Shown here: positions 17,137 to 25,441 of the stretch, in pieces
Position numbering within the stretch: the first letter of the stretch is position 1
Layout of the letters: each line of letters opens with the position of its first letter
Assembly (NCBI GenBank): GCA_001897745.1
Contig: MKUH01000043.1
Coordinates: forward strand, 124,001-188,000
From: Candidatus Accumulibacter sp. 66-26
GTDB lineage: Bacteria > Pseudomonadota > Gammaproteobacteria > Burkholderiales > Rhodocyclaceae
Length of the DNA: 64,000 nucleotides
Direction: 5' to 3'
Program-made: the position numbers and the translations under genes
Notes under the pieces: generated by a model
Database searches by the model: none
Told to the model about the DNA's origin: nothing
The model's input: only the letters and a program-made list of their open reading frames with translations

Positions 17137-19395
17137 TCAAACCACGGCTTCGGCTTCCTCGGCGAAAACGAGTTTCACCTTCTCGTTATCGTCGAGATCG
17201 ACGGTGACGTGGCCGCCGCCGGAGAGGCGTCCGAACAGCAGCTCGTCGGCGAGCGCCGAGCGGATCGTGTCCTGGATCAGGCGCGCCATCGGGCGGGCGC
17301 CCATCAGCGGATCGAAGCCCTTCTTCGCCAGGAAGTCCTTGAGCGCGTCGGTGAAGATCGCCTCCACCTTCTTCTCGTGCAACTGCTCTTCGAGCTGGAT
17401 CAGGAATTTGTCGACGACGCGCAGGATAACCTCGTGGTCCAGCGGCTTGAACGAGATGGTCGCGTCCAGGCGGTTGCGGAACTCCGGCGTGAACAGGCGC
17501 TTGATCTCGACCATCTCGTCGCCGTGCTGCTTGGATGATGTGAAGCCCATGCTCGCCTTCTGGATGGCCTCTTGTCCGGCGTTGGTCGTCATGATGATGA
17601 CCACGTTGCGGAAGTCGGTCTTGCGCCCGTTGTTGTCGGTCAGCGTGCCGTGGTCCATCACCTGCAGCAGGATGTTGTAGATGTCCGGGTGCGCCTTCTC
17701 GATCTCGTCGAGCAGCAGCACACAGTACGGCTTCTTGCTGACCGCTTCGGTCAGCTGGCCGCCCTGGTCGAAACCGACGTAGCCGGGCGGGGCGCCGATC
17801 AGGCGCGATACGGCGTGGCGCTCCATGTACTCGGACATGTCGAAGCGCAGCAACTCGTTGCCGAGGCAGTAGGCGAGCTGCTTGGCGACCTCGGTCTTGC
17901 CGACGCCGGTCGGGCCGGAGAACAGAAAGCTGCCGATCGGCTTGCCCGGATTGCCGAGCCCCGAGCGCGCCATCTTGATCGCCTTGGCGAGCGCGTCGAT
18001 CGCCGCGTCCTGGCCGAAGACGACGGCCTTCAGGTCGCGGTCGAGATTCTTCAGCGCGCCGCGGTCGTCGCTCGACACGTGCGTCGACGGAATGCGCGCG
18101 ATCTTGGCGACGATCTCCTCGATATCCTGCTTGCCGATCAGCTTCTTCTGCTTCGACTTGGGCAGGATGCGCTGCGCTGCGCCGGCTTCGTCGATCACGT
18201 CGATTGCCTTGTCGGGCAGGTGGCGGTCGCTGATGAAGCGCACCGAGAGCTCGACCGCCGAATTGATCGCGGCGGCCGAATACTTGATGCCGTGGTGCGA
18301 CTCGAAGCGCGTCTTGAGCCCCTTGAGGATCTCGACGGTTTCCGCGATCGACGGCTCGCTCACGTCGATCTTCTGGAAGCGCCGCGACAGCGCGTGGTCC
18401 TTTTCGAAGATGCCGCGATATTCGGTATAGGTCGTTGCGCCGATGCACTTCAGCTGGCCCGAGGAGAGCGCCGGCTTGAGCAGGTTGGACGCGTCGAGGG
18501 TGCCGCCCGACGCCGAGCCGGCGCCGATCAGCGTATGAATCTCGTCGATGAAGAGAATGGCGTTCGGGTTCTCGGTCAGCTGCTTGAGCACGCCCTTCAG
18601 GCGCTGTTCGAAGTCGCCGCGGTACTTGGTGCCGGCGAGCAGGGCGCCCATGTCGAGCGAGTACACGTTGGCCTTCGCCAGGATTTCCGGGATGTCGCCT
18701 TCGACGATGCGGCGCGCCAGCCCCTCGGCGATCGCCGTTTTGCCGACGCCGGCTTCGCCGACCAGCAAGGGGTTGTTCTTGCGCCGGCGGCACAGGGTCT
18801 GGATGACGCGTTCGAGTTCCTTGCCGCGCCCGATCAGTGGGTCGATCTTGCCCTGCAAGGCCAGCGCGTTGAGGTTGATCGTATAGCTCTCGAGCGGACC
18901 GGCGGCGTTCTGCTGCTCGCCATCGCTTTCGATTTCCTGCTCGCCGCGCGGCGCGCTCTGCGGCACCTTGCTGATTCCGTGCGAAATGAAGTTGACCACG
19001 TCGAGGCGCGTCACGCCCTGCTTCTGCAGGTAATAGACGGCGTGCGAATCCTTCTCGCCGAAGATCGCGACCAGCACGTTGGCGCCGTTGACCTCCTTCT
19101 TGCCCGAGGACTGGACGTGCAGGATGGCGCGCTGGATCACGCGCTGGAAGCCGAGCGTCGGCTGCGTGTCGATTTCGTCCTCGCCGGCGACCGTCGGCGT
19201 GTGCTCGCCGATGAATTTGGTCAGATCCTTGCGCAACTGCTCGATGTTGGCACCGCAGGCGCGCAAGGCTTCCGCCGCCGACGGGTTGTCGAGCAGGGCG
19301 AGCAGCAGATGCTCGACGGTGATGAATTCGTGACGCTTCTGCCGGGCTTCGACAAAGGCCATGTGCAAGCTGACTTCGAGTTCCTGCGCAATCAT
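17137..19395 (-). CDS. clpA: ATP-dependent Clp protease ATP-binding subunit ClpA
   Basis: 752-residue AAA+ unfoldase that feeds substrates to ClpP. In order: the Clp N-domain with two repeats (about 1-145), first AAA+ module (Walker [10 protein letters not shown] at about 212), and second AAA+ module (Walker [10 protein letters not shown] at about 490; [23 protein letters not shown]). There is no long middle domain, which separates ClpA from ClpB. The ATG directly follows the clpS stop (TGAATG) and has a GGAGG site inside clpS. Confidence 0.98.
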   Translation of the reverse strand: MIAQELEVSLHMAFVEARQKRHEFITVEHLLLALLDNPSAAEALRACGANIEQLRKDLTKFIGEHTPTVAGEDEIDTQPTLGFQRVIQRAILHVQSSGKKEVNGANVLVAIFGEKDSHAVYYLQKQGVTRLDVVNFISHGISKVPQSAPRGEQEIESDGEQQNAAGPLESYTINLNALALQGKIDPLIGRGKELERVIQTLCRRRKNNPLLVGEAGVGKTAIAEGLARRIVEGDIPEILAKANVYSLDMGALLAGTKYRGDFEQRLKGVLKQLTENPNAILFIDEIHTLIGAGSASGGTLDASNLLKPALSSGQLKCIGATTYTEYRGIFEKDHALSRRFQKIDVSEPSIAETVEILKGLKTRFESHHGIKYSAAAINSAVELSVRFISDRHLPDKAIDVIDEAGAAQRILPKSKQKKLIGKQDIEEIVAKIARIPSTHVSSDDRGALKNLDRDLKAVVFGQDAAIDALAKAIKMARSGLGNPGKPIGSFLFSGPTGVGKTEVAKQLAYCLGNELLRFDMSEYMERHAVSRLIGAPPGYVGFDQGGQLTEAVSKKPYCVLLLDEIEKAHPDIYNILLQVMDHGTLTDNNGRKTDFRNVVIIMTTNAGQEAIQKASMGFTSSKQHGDEMVEIKRLFTPEFRNRLDATISFKPLDHEVILRVVDKFLIQLEEQLHEKKVEAIFTDALKDFLAKKGFDPLMGARPMARLIQDTIRSALADELLFGRLSGGGHVTVDLDDNEKVKLVFAEEAEAVV

Positions 19396-19704
19396 TCAGT
19401 TTTCCTCCATGACGCACGCCAGCGGATGCTGATTGTCACGTGCGAAGGCTGTGACCTGTTCCACCTTGGTCGCGGCAACATCGCGCGGATAGACTCCGCA
19501 GATGCCGCGTCCCTCGGTATGAACTTTGAGCATGATTCGCGTCGCTTGTTCTCGGTCCATCGCAAAAAATTTCTGGAGGACGAGAATTACGAAGTCCATC
19601 GGCGTGAAATCGTCGTTCAGCAACAGAACCTTGTAGAGCGGCGGCGGTGCAAGCTTGGAGCGCTTGGCCTCGAGTAAAGAGCCTTCTTGGTGCTGTTTTG
19701 CCAT
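19396..19704 (-). CDS. clpS: ClpS adaptor of the ClpAP protease
   Basis: 102 residues. ClpS delivers N-degron substrates to the ClpA N-domain. The core [28 protein letters not shown] contains the conserved NDD-x-TPMDFV motif that shapes the N-degron pocket; the C-terminal half holds [24 protein letters not shown]. It is immediately upstream of clpA. No ribosome-binding site is visible before the ATG, and a TAGAAT box lies only 6 bp upstream. Confidence 0.97.
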   Translation of the reverse strand: MAKQHQEGSLLEAKRSKLAPPPLYKVLLLNDDFTPMDFVILVLQKFFAMDREQATRIMLKVHTEGRGICGVYPRDVAATKVEQVTAFARDNQHPLACVMEEN

Positions 19705-19710
19705 GGATGA

Positions 19711-19738
19711 ATTCTAACCAGTCTTCTTGAATGCGCAA
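19711..19738 (-). promoter_or_regulatory. Predicted promoter of clpS-clpA
   Basis: On the minus strand TTGCGC (19733-19738), a 16-bp spacer and TAGAAT (19711-19716). The predicted transcription start falls at about the clpS start codon, implying a leaderless message. Confidence 0.45.
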
Positions 19739-19809
19739 TACCGCCGGAAGGGGCTACGGCGGGCGGACCACACTCCGCGGGAGGGCGTGCGGAAGGGGCT
19801 TGAAAATGC

Positions 19810-19839
19810 TTGACGCATCCGCGCGAAATGGCGTACAAA
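19810..19839 (+). promoter_or_regulatory. Predicted promoter of the cold-shock gene
   Basis: TTGACG (19810-19815), an 18-bp spacer and TACAAA (19834-19839). This gives an untranslated leader of about 120 nt, the kind of long leader that mediates temperature-dependent translation in cspA-type genes. I did not identify a specific thermosensor fold in it. Confidence 0.5.
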
Positions 19840-19969
19840 GGCCGAATGCTGTGGTTCAGCTTGGTTTGCAGCGTTGCCGCTAGTCGGATTCGTTCTTCAG
19901 GCCCCGTTGAGTTCAGGCATGTAAGTCGGGCGCTGCCCGGATTCAGTCTTTTTTGAAGGAAGTAGCAAT

Positions 19970-20173
19970 ATGGCAACTGGTACTGTTAAGTGGTTCAACG
20001 ACGCCAAGGGTTTCGGTTTCATTACTCCGGATGACGGCAGCGAAGACCTCTTCGCGCACTTCTCCGCGATCACCATGGGCGGATTCAAGACCCTCAAAGA
20101 GGGCGAGAAAGTCTCCTTCGACGTGACGCAGGGCCCGAAGGGCAAGCAAGCTTCGAATATTCAGCGCGCCTGA
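19970..20173 (+). CDS. CspA-family cold-shock protein
   Basis: 67-residue single cold-shock domain that binds single-stranded RNA or DNA. Both RNA-binding motifs are intact: RNP1 KGFGFI (residues 13-18) and RNP2 DLFAHF (26-31). [14 protein letters not shown] is the family signature. A GAAGGA site lies 8 bp before the ATG. The gene has a long leader and its own terminator, so it is monocistronic. Which csp paralogue it is cannot be decided. Confidence 0.97.
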   Translation: MATGTVKWFNDAKGFGFITPDDGSEDLFAHFSAITMGGFKTLKEGEKVSFDVTQGPKGKQASNIQRA

Positions 20174-20193
20174 TCCTTTCAGGCTGCACGAGG

Positions 20194-20219
20194 AACCCGC
20201 CTTCCGGCGGGTTTTTTTA
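20194..20219 (+). terminator. Rho-independent terminator of the cold-shock gene
   Basis: AACCCGCC and GGCGGGTT around a TTCC loop, followed by TTTTT. Confidence 0.93.
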
Positions 20220-20229
20220 TGCGCGGCGT

Positions 20230-20547
20230 TCAGCCGGCGACCGTGGCCTCGTCGCTGCGCTGCTCGCCCCGTGTGTCGGTCCAGTGCACCGCGAGACGGT
20301 CGCCGGCCTTCAGTCCGCGGGCGCGGAAAGCGAACAGCGGGTTGCGCGAGATCGCCGTGTTGAGCTGGCCGGCGATCAGCTGCTTGCCGTTGGCGCTGAT
20401 CGTGAAGTTCTGGATGAAGTGGGCCGGGATCGCGTTGCCGCTGGCCGTGTCCTTGCGCTGACCGCTTTCCATCGGGTGCTGCATGAGCACGCGGATATCG
20501 GTGATGCCGCCCTGCTGGGTCGCGCGGATCTTGATCGGGTCTGCCAT
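20230..20547 (-). CDS. soxZ: SoxZ sulfur-carrier partner protein
   Basis: 105 residues, immunoglobulin-like, with no signal peptide. SoxZ binds SoxY and travels to the periplasm with it; the complex carries sulfur intermediates on the SoxY arm. Characteristic segments: ITDIRVLMQHPMESGQRKD near the N-terminus, IPAHFIQNFTISANGKQL, and NPLFAFRARG. It follows soxY by 23 bp on the same strand. No other sox gene (A, B, C, D, X) lies in the window. Confidence 0.95.
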   Translation of the reverse strand: MADPIKIRATQQGGITDIRVLMQHPMESGQRKDTASGNAIPAHFIQNFTISANGKQLIAGQLNTAISRNPLFAFRARGLKAGDRLAVHWTDTRGEQRSDEATVAG

Positions 20548-20570
20548 GTCGTCCTGTTCCGGGTTTTCGT

Positions 20571-21044
20571 TCAGCCGCCGCAGCCGCCGAGCGTGACTTT
20601 GATTTCGCGGCTGGCGTGGTAGGTTTTGCCGTCGGCGGTCCTGACGACGGCCCGCAGGCGCGACGATTCCGCCATTTTCAGCTGTAGCCGCACGTAAGGC
20701 ACGGCGCCGTTGGCGAAGCTCAGGCTGGCGGCGAGCGGCATCGGGTTCTTTTCGACGAAGACGGCGATCGTCTGGTAGCCGGGAAGATTGCTGATGATCT
20801 CGACCGGAACCTGGGCGCCGTTTTCGGAAATCTCGGCGGCGTTGATCACGATGTCGCGATGTTCGACCGAAGCGGCGGCGCCATAGGCCTTCAGGGCATC
20901 GCCCAGATTCGTCGCGGTAAACGCCGGGCGGTTCCAGTCGGCGGCCAGGACGCGGGTCGGCTTGAGCAGGCCGGCGGCGAGCAGCAGGCCGAGGGCGCTG
21001 CCGGCGCCTGCCGACTGGAGCAGGGTTCTGCGCAGGGGATTCAT
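20571..21044 (-). CDS. soxY: SoxY sulfur-carrier protein precursor
   Basis: 157 residues. The N-terminus carries a twin-arginine-type signal (NPLRRTLLQSAGAGSALGLLLAAGLL) and the C-terminus ends LGGCGG, the flexible arm whose Cys carries thiosulfate-derived sulfur. This is a complete, functional-looking SoxY. It is downstream of moaC by 30 bp and upstream of soxZ, so moaC-soxY-soxZ may be co-transcribed. Without SoxAX, SoxB or SoxCD nearby, the pair may serve a partial Sox pathway encoded elsewhere. Confidence 0.95.
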   Translation of the reverse strand: MNPLRRTLLQSAGAGSALGLLLAAGLLKPTRVLAADWNRPAFTATNLGDALKAYGAAASVEHRDIVINAAEISENGAQVPVEIISNLPGYQTIAVFVEKNPMPLAASLSFANGAVPYVRLQLKMAESSRLRAVVRTADGKTYHASREIKVTLGGCGG

Positions 21045-21074
21045 GCGGGTTTCAACTCCGGAAATGCGTGGAAA

Positions 21075-21557
21075 CTACTCGGCTTGCCAGTGCCCCGACT
21101 TGCCGCCCAGTTTTTCGAGCAGGCGGACGCCTTCGATGCGCATGCCGCGATCGACGGCCTTGCACATGTCGTAGATCGTCAGCAGGCCGACGCTGGCGGC
21201 GGTCAGCGCTTCCATCTCGACGCCGGTGCGGCCGGTGCATTCGGCGACGGCGACGCAGTGCACGGCGTGGCGTTCGGTGTCGATCTCGAACTCGACCGCC
21301 ACCCGGTCGAGGGCGATAGGGTGGCAGAGCGGGATCAGGTCGGCGGTGCGCTTGGCGCCCTGGATCGCGGCGATGCGCGCGATGCCGAGCACATCGCCCT
21401 TCTTGGCGTTGCCCTCCTGGATCAGGGCGAGCGTCGTGGGCTGCATGAAGATGCTGCCGCCGGCGCGCGCGCGCCGTTGCGTTGCGGCTTTGTCGCCGAC
21501 GTCGACCATGTGGGCCTGGCCGGCGGCGTCGAAATGGGTGAGGGGATTGGCAGGCAT
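21075..21557 (-). CDS. moaC: Cyclic pyranopterin monophosphate synthase MoaC
   Basis: 160 residues. With MoaA it makes cyclic pyranopterin monophosphate in molybdopterin synthesis. Family motifs are present: [78 protein letters not shown]. No other moa or moe gene is adjacent. It is divergent from bepA with a 59-bp gap holding TATCAT/TATGAT-like -10 sequences for both directions near 21605-21611. Confidence 0.97.
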   Translation of the reverse strand: MPANPLTHFDAAGQAHMVDVGDKAATQRRARAGGSIFMQPTTLALIQEGNAKKGDVLGIARIAAIQGAKRTADLIPLCHPIALDRVAVEFEIDTERHAVHCVAVAECTGRTGVEMEALTAASVGLLTIYDMCKAVDRGMRIEGVRLLEKLGGKSGHWQAE

Positions 21558-21616
21558 GAGGCGGGGCGCAACAAATGGAAACAGATGGTGAAATACGGGT
21601 CCGGTATCATAGCACC

Positions 21617-23113
21617 ATGATCCTTAGCAGACGGCTGCGTGCCATGTTCAGAACTCCGTCCTTCGCGCGCCTGCGGCGCCTGATCTTCCCTTTTGCGAGC
21701 GCGCTGGCGCTGGCCGCGGCACCGCTCGCCGTGGCCGAGGGGCTGCCAGATCTCGGCGAGTCTGCGCGCGCCGATTTGTCGCCGCAGCTTGAGTACAAGA
21801 TCGGCGAGAGCATCATGAACGAGATTCGCCTGCGCGAGCCGACCTATATCGACGATCCGGAAATCAATGATTACCTGGCGCGCATCGGCGGCCAGCTCGT
21901 GGCCGCGAGTCCAGATCCGGGCGGCAACTTCCATTTCTTTGCGATCCGCGACAACACGGTGAACGCTTTTGCGATGTTTGGCGGCTTCATCGGCGTCAAC
22001 ACCGGCACGCTGCTCACCGCGCAGTCCGAATCCGAACTGGCGGGCGTGCTTGCCCACGAAATCTCGCACGTTACGCAGAGTCACCTGGCGCGCCAGGTCG
22101 CGGCCCAGAAGCAGAACTCGATCGCCAGCATGATCGCGATGGCGGTCGGCATCCTCGCGGCGCGTTCGAACTCCGATCTGGCCGGCGCCGCCATCGCCTC
22201 GGCGCAGGCCGGTTCGGTACAGTCACAGCTGGCCTACAGCCGCGATTTCGAGCGCGAAGCCGATCGCGTCGGCTACCAGACCTTGGAAAAGGCCGGCCTC
22301 GATGTGCGCGGCATGGGCGATTTTTTCGAGCGCCTGCAAAAGGCCGGCCGGGTCTACGAGAACAACGCGCCGGTCTACATGCGTTCGCACCCGATGACCG
22401 TCGAACGGATTTCGGACATGCAGAACCGGGCGCAGGGCGCGCCTTACAAGCAGGTGCTCAACAGCCTCGACTTCGAGCTCGTGCGCGCCAAGCTGCGCGC
22501 GCAGGCCGGCACGCCGCGCGAGGCGATCAAGGAGTTCGAGACGCAGCTGCAGGAAAAGAAATACGCCTCCGAGGCGGCGGTGCGCTACGGTCTGGCGAGC
22601 GCGCACCTGCGTGCCAAGGATATGGCGGCGGCGCAGCACGAAGTCGATGCGCTGAAGGCGCTCAAGGCCGCATCGCCGATGGTCGACGGCCTGGCGGCAA
22701 CGCTGCGCACCACGGCCGGCGACAACGCCGGCGCGCAGGCCATCTACCGCGACGGGATGCAGCGCTACCCGCAGTCGCGCGCGTTGGCCTACGGTTACGC
22801 CGATTCGCTCTACGCCGGGCGCCAATACAAACAGCTGCTGACTTTCCTCGAAGCGCAACTGCAGCGCTATCCGTCCGACTTCAAGCTTTACGGTCAGCAG
22901 GCCAAGACCTACGCGGCGCTCGGCAAGCGCCTGCAGCAGCATCGCGCGCAGGCCGAGTTCTATGCGCTGCAGGGACTGCTCGGGCCGGCCGTCGAGCAGC
23001 TGCAGCTGGCGCAGAAGGCTGGCGACGGCAACTTCTACGAGCAGTCGGTGGTCGATGCGCGGCTGCGCGAGTTGCGCAAACAGCAGGCGGAAGAGGCCAA
23101 GCAGAAAAAATAG
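21617..23113 (+). CDS. bepA: BepA-type periplasmic M48 metalloprotease with TPR domain
   Basis: 498 residues from the ATG at 21617. A signal peptide ([22 protein letters not shown]) is followed by an M48 peptidase domain with the zinc motif HEISH at about 155 and the third ligand in FEREADRVG at about 217, then TPR-like helices to the end. In E. coli BepA (YfgC) degrades or assists stalled LptD and outer-membrane proteins. The start is uncertain: 21617 has TATCAT 6 bp upstream and no ribosome site; ATG 21644 would shorten the signal region. Confidence 0.92.
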   Translation: MILSRRLRAMFRTPSFARLRRLIFPFASALALAAAPLAVAEGLPDLGESARADLSPQLEYKIGESIMNEIRLREPTYIDDPEINDYLARIGGQLVAASPDPGGNFHFFAIRDNTVNAFAMFGGFIGVNTGTLLTAQSESELAGVLAHEISHVTQSHLARQVAAQKQNSIASMIAMAVGILAARSNSDLAGAAIASAQAGSVQSQLAYSRDFEREADRVGYQTLEKAGLDVRGMGDFFERLQKAGRVYENNAPVYMRSHPMTVERISDMQNRAQGAPYKQVLNSLDFELVRAKLRAQAGTPREAIKEFETQLQEKKYASEAAVRYGLASAHLRAKDMAAAQHEVDALKALKAASPMVDGLAATLRTTAGDNAGAQAIYRDGMQRYPQSRALAYGYADSLYAGRQYKQLLTFLEAQLQRYPSDFKLYGQQAKTYAALGKRLQQHRAQAEFYALQGLLGPAVEQLQLAQKAGDGNFYEQSVVDARLRELRKQQAEEAKQKK

Positions 23114-23158
23114 CGGGTTAAAATGCGCCTTTGCTCAATGCACCACTCTGTCAGGTAG

Positions 23159-23392
23159 ATGACCATGCATTTCGACCGCGAACTCGACGTCAAGGGGCTC
23201 AACTGCCCGCTTCCCATTCTGCGTACCAAGAAGACGCTCGCCGAGATGAGTTCGGGGCAGGTCCTGCATGTGCTCGCCACCGACCCCGGCGCGGTCAAGG
23301 ATTTCGAAGCGTTCGCCCGGCAGACGGGCAACGAGCTGCTGGCCAACGCCGAAACCGGCAGCGTCTTCGAGTTCTACCTCAAGCGCAAGTAA
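23159..23392 (+). CDS. TusA-family sulfur-carrier protein
   Basis: 77 residues. The TusA fold carries a persulfide on the Cys of the motif LNCPLPILRTKK (CPxP; Cys at about 17). TusA proteins pass sulfur to tRNA thiolation, molybdenum cofactor synthesis or dissimilatory sulfur oxidation. Two in-frame ATGs (23159, 23165) are possible. A TAAAAT box lies at 23119-23124. The neighbouring soxYZ and moaC make sulfur transfer a local theme, but which pathway uses this protein is unknown. Confidence 0.92.
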   Translation: MTMHFDRELDVKGLNCPLPILRTKKTLAEMSSGQVLHVLATDPGAVKDFEAFARQTGNELLANAETGSVFEFYLKRK

Positions 23393-23471
23393 GGCGGCGC
23401 TCCACGGCGTCCGCCGTGCGCCTCCTTCGCCTTGTCTCTCAGTAGTTTCCGTATTCCCCGATCGACCGACG

Positions 23472-25331
23472 ATGCCCGCTGCCAGCCCGGATAGTCATTT
23501 CGCACTGTTCGACGGCGACGACGGCGGCGCCCAGCTGTTCACCGGCTGGCGCCGGACCTTGTCGTTCGACGCCGACGCCGATTTCGCCGAGGCCTTTGCC
23601 GAAATCGAAGCGGCTACGGCGGCCGGCGAATGGGTCGCCCTGCTTGCCGACTACGCGCTCGGCGCGTGCTTCGAAACGCGTGCCGCAGGGGAGGGGGCGG
23701 CGGTGCAGGCGCCGGGGCGCACTCCCGTGCTGCGCGCCGCGGTTTTCGGCCGCGCCGAGCGGCTGACGGCGCAAGCGTTGGCCGTCTTCCTCGCCGGGCG
23801 CCTGGCTGCGCTGCCGGAGGCGGCGCGCACGGCCGGCGTCGCCGACGTGGCGGCGGGCCTCGGCCCGGAGGCCTATGCCGCCGCGGTGCGCCGGATCAAG
23901 CAGTGGATCGGCGACGGCGACTGCTACCAGATCAACTTCACCTTCCCGCTCGCTTGCCGCCTCTACGGCGATCCTTTGGCGCTCTATGCCGCCTTGCGCG
24001 CGCGCCAGCCCGTACGCTACGGCGGCTATCTGGCGACGCCGGAGACGCGGCTGCTGTCGCTGTCGCCCGAGCTTTTCTTCGAGCGCCGCGGCGCGCGCGT
24101 ATGGACGCGGCCGATGAAGGGCACCGCGCCGCGCGGCGCGACGCCGGCCGACGATGCGCGGCGGCGCGACGCCTTGCTGGCCTCGGCCAAGGAGCGCGCC
24201 GAGAACGTGATGATCGTCGATCTGCTGCGCAACGACCTCGGGCGCCTGGCCGCGCCGGGCAAGGTTCGCGTCGAGGCGCTGTGCGAGGCCGAGGCCTATC
24301 CGACGCTGTGGCAGATGGTGTCCACCGTCGCCGCCGACGTGCCGGGAGCTTCCCTGTTCGATCTTTTCCGCGCGCTGTTTCCCTGCGGTTCGATCACCGG
24401 CGCGCCGAAAATCCGCGCCATGCAGCTCATCGCCGAACTGGAGACGCCGCCGCGCGGCCTGTACACCGGCGCCTTCGGCTGGATCGCGCCGGGCGGCGAC
24501 TGCCGCTTCAACGTCGCGATCCGCACGCTGGAAATCGCCGAGCCGGACAGCGAAACGCCCTCCGATCCGCCGGTGGAAACGCGCGCTGAAGGACGGGTGC
24601 CCGGCCTGTCCGCGCGCCTCGGCGTCGGCAGCGGTATCGTGATCGACGCCGACCCGGCGCGCGAGTACGCGGAATGCCTGCTCAAGGCGAATTTCCTGAC
24701 CGGCTTCGACCCGGGCTTCGAACTGATCGAGACCTTGCGTCTGGAGAACGGACGCTATCCGCGTCTGGCGTTGCACCTGGAACGCCTGCAGGCGTCGGCG
24801 CGGGCGCTCGGTTTCGCGTGTGCGGCGGCGGAAATTGCCGCGCGCCTCGTGGCAACGGCGGAGAGCCACCCCGTCGGCGTGTATCGCGTGCGGCTAACGC
24901 TGGCGCATGGCGGCGCCTGCGCGCTGCGTTGCGCGCCGCTGGCGGCTGACGAGGGGCTGCCGTGGCGTGCCGTGCTGGCCGGGGAGGCGCTGGATGCCGG
25001 CGATTATCTGCTGCGCCACAAGACGACCGCCCGGGCGCGTTACGACCGGGCGCTGGCGGCGCTGCCGGCCGATGTGTTCGACGCGCTCTTCCTCAATACG
25101 CGCGGCGAAGTCTGCGAGGGCGCGCGCAGCAACGTCTTCGTCGAGCGTGGCGGCATGCTGCTGACGCCGCCGCTGGCAAGCGGGCTGCTGCCCGGCGTGC
25201 TGCGCCGGGAATTGATCGAGTCCGGGCGCGCCGTCGAATGCGTGCTGAGGGTTGACGACCTGCGCGCCGCGCCGACGATCTACCTGGGGAATGCGCTGCG
25301 CGGATTGATCACGGTCAGGCTGGAACCGTAG
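23472..25331 (+). CDS. pabB: Fused aminodeoxychorismate synthase component I and aminodeoxychorismate lyase
   Basis: 619 residues. Residues about 1-400 are a chorismate-binding domain (MKGTAPRG, ERAENVMIVDLLRNDLGR, GSITGAPKIRAMQLIAELE), which aminates chorismate. Residues about 410-619 are a class IV aminotransferase fold like PabC (LLRHKTTARARYDRA with the likely PLP Lys; LFLNTRGEVCEGARSNVFVERGG), which releases pyruvate to give 4-aminobenzoate. The fusion covers both steps of folate p-aminobenzoate synthesis apart from the glutaminase PabA, which is not in the window. The ATG at 23472 begins MPAASPDSHFALFDG. Confidence 0.93.
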   Translation: MPAASPDSHFALFDGDDGGAQLFTGWRRTLSFDADADFAEAFAEIEAATAAGEWVALLADYALGACFETRAAGEGAAVQAPGRTPVLRAAVFGRAERLTAQALAVFLAGRLAALPEAARTAGVADVAAGLGPEAYAAAVRRIKQWIGDGDCYQINFTFPLACRLYGDPLALYAALRARQPVRYGGYLATPETRLLSLSPELFFERRGARVWTRPMKGTAPRGATPADDARRRDALLASAKERAENVMIVDLLRNDLGRLAAPGKVRVEALCEAEAYPTLWQMVSTVAADVPGASLFDLFRALFPCGSITGAPKIRAMQLIAELETPPRGLYTGAFGWIAPGGDCRFNVAIRTLEIAEPDSETPSDPPVETRAEGRVPGLSARLGVGSGIVIDADPAREYAECLLKANFLTGFDPGFELIETLRLENGRYPRLALHLERLQASARALGFACAAAEIAARLVATAESHPVGVYRVRLTLAHGGACALRCAPLAADEGLPWRAVLAGEALDAGDYLLRHKTTARARYDRALAALPADVFDALFLNTRGEVCEGARSNVFVERGGMLLTPPLASGLLPGVLRRELIESGRAVECVLRVDDLRAAPTIYLGNALRGLITVRLEP

Positions 25332-25384
25332 TCGGCGCGGCGGCGTCAGGGCCGCTGCCGGAGGGTGTCCACACCGTCCCGCCG

Positions 25385-25416
25385 CCCGGGAACCGACGCG
25401 TTGCGCCGTTCCCGGG
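25385..25416. terminator. Possible hairpin between pabB and valS
   Basis: CCCGGGAAC and GTTCCCGGG form a 9-bp stem with a 14-base loop between convergent genes. There is no T-run on either side, so intrinsic termination is doubtful. Confidence 0.4.
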
Positions 25417-25441
25417 GGGGCACGCTGCGTCGGGAACGCCG

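Noticed and set aside
17572..19677. A 700-codon open frame on the plus strand opposite clpA and clpS
   Set aside because: It is antisense to well-conserved genes, its composition (Arg/Ala/Asp-rich, no motif) is that of a GC-rich shadow frame, and it has no ribosome site.
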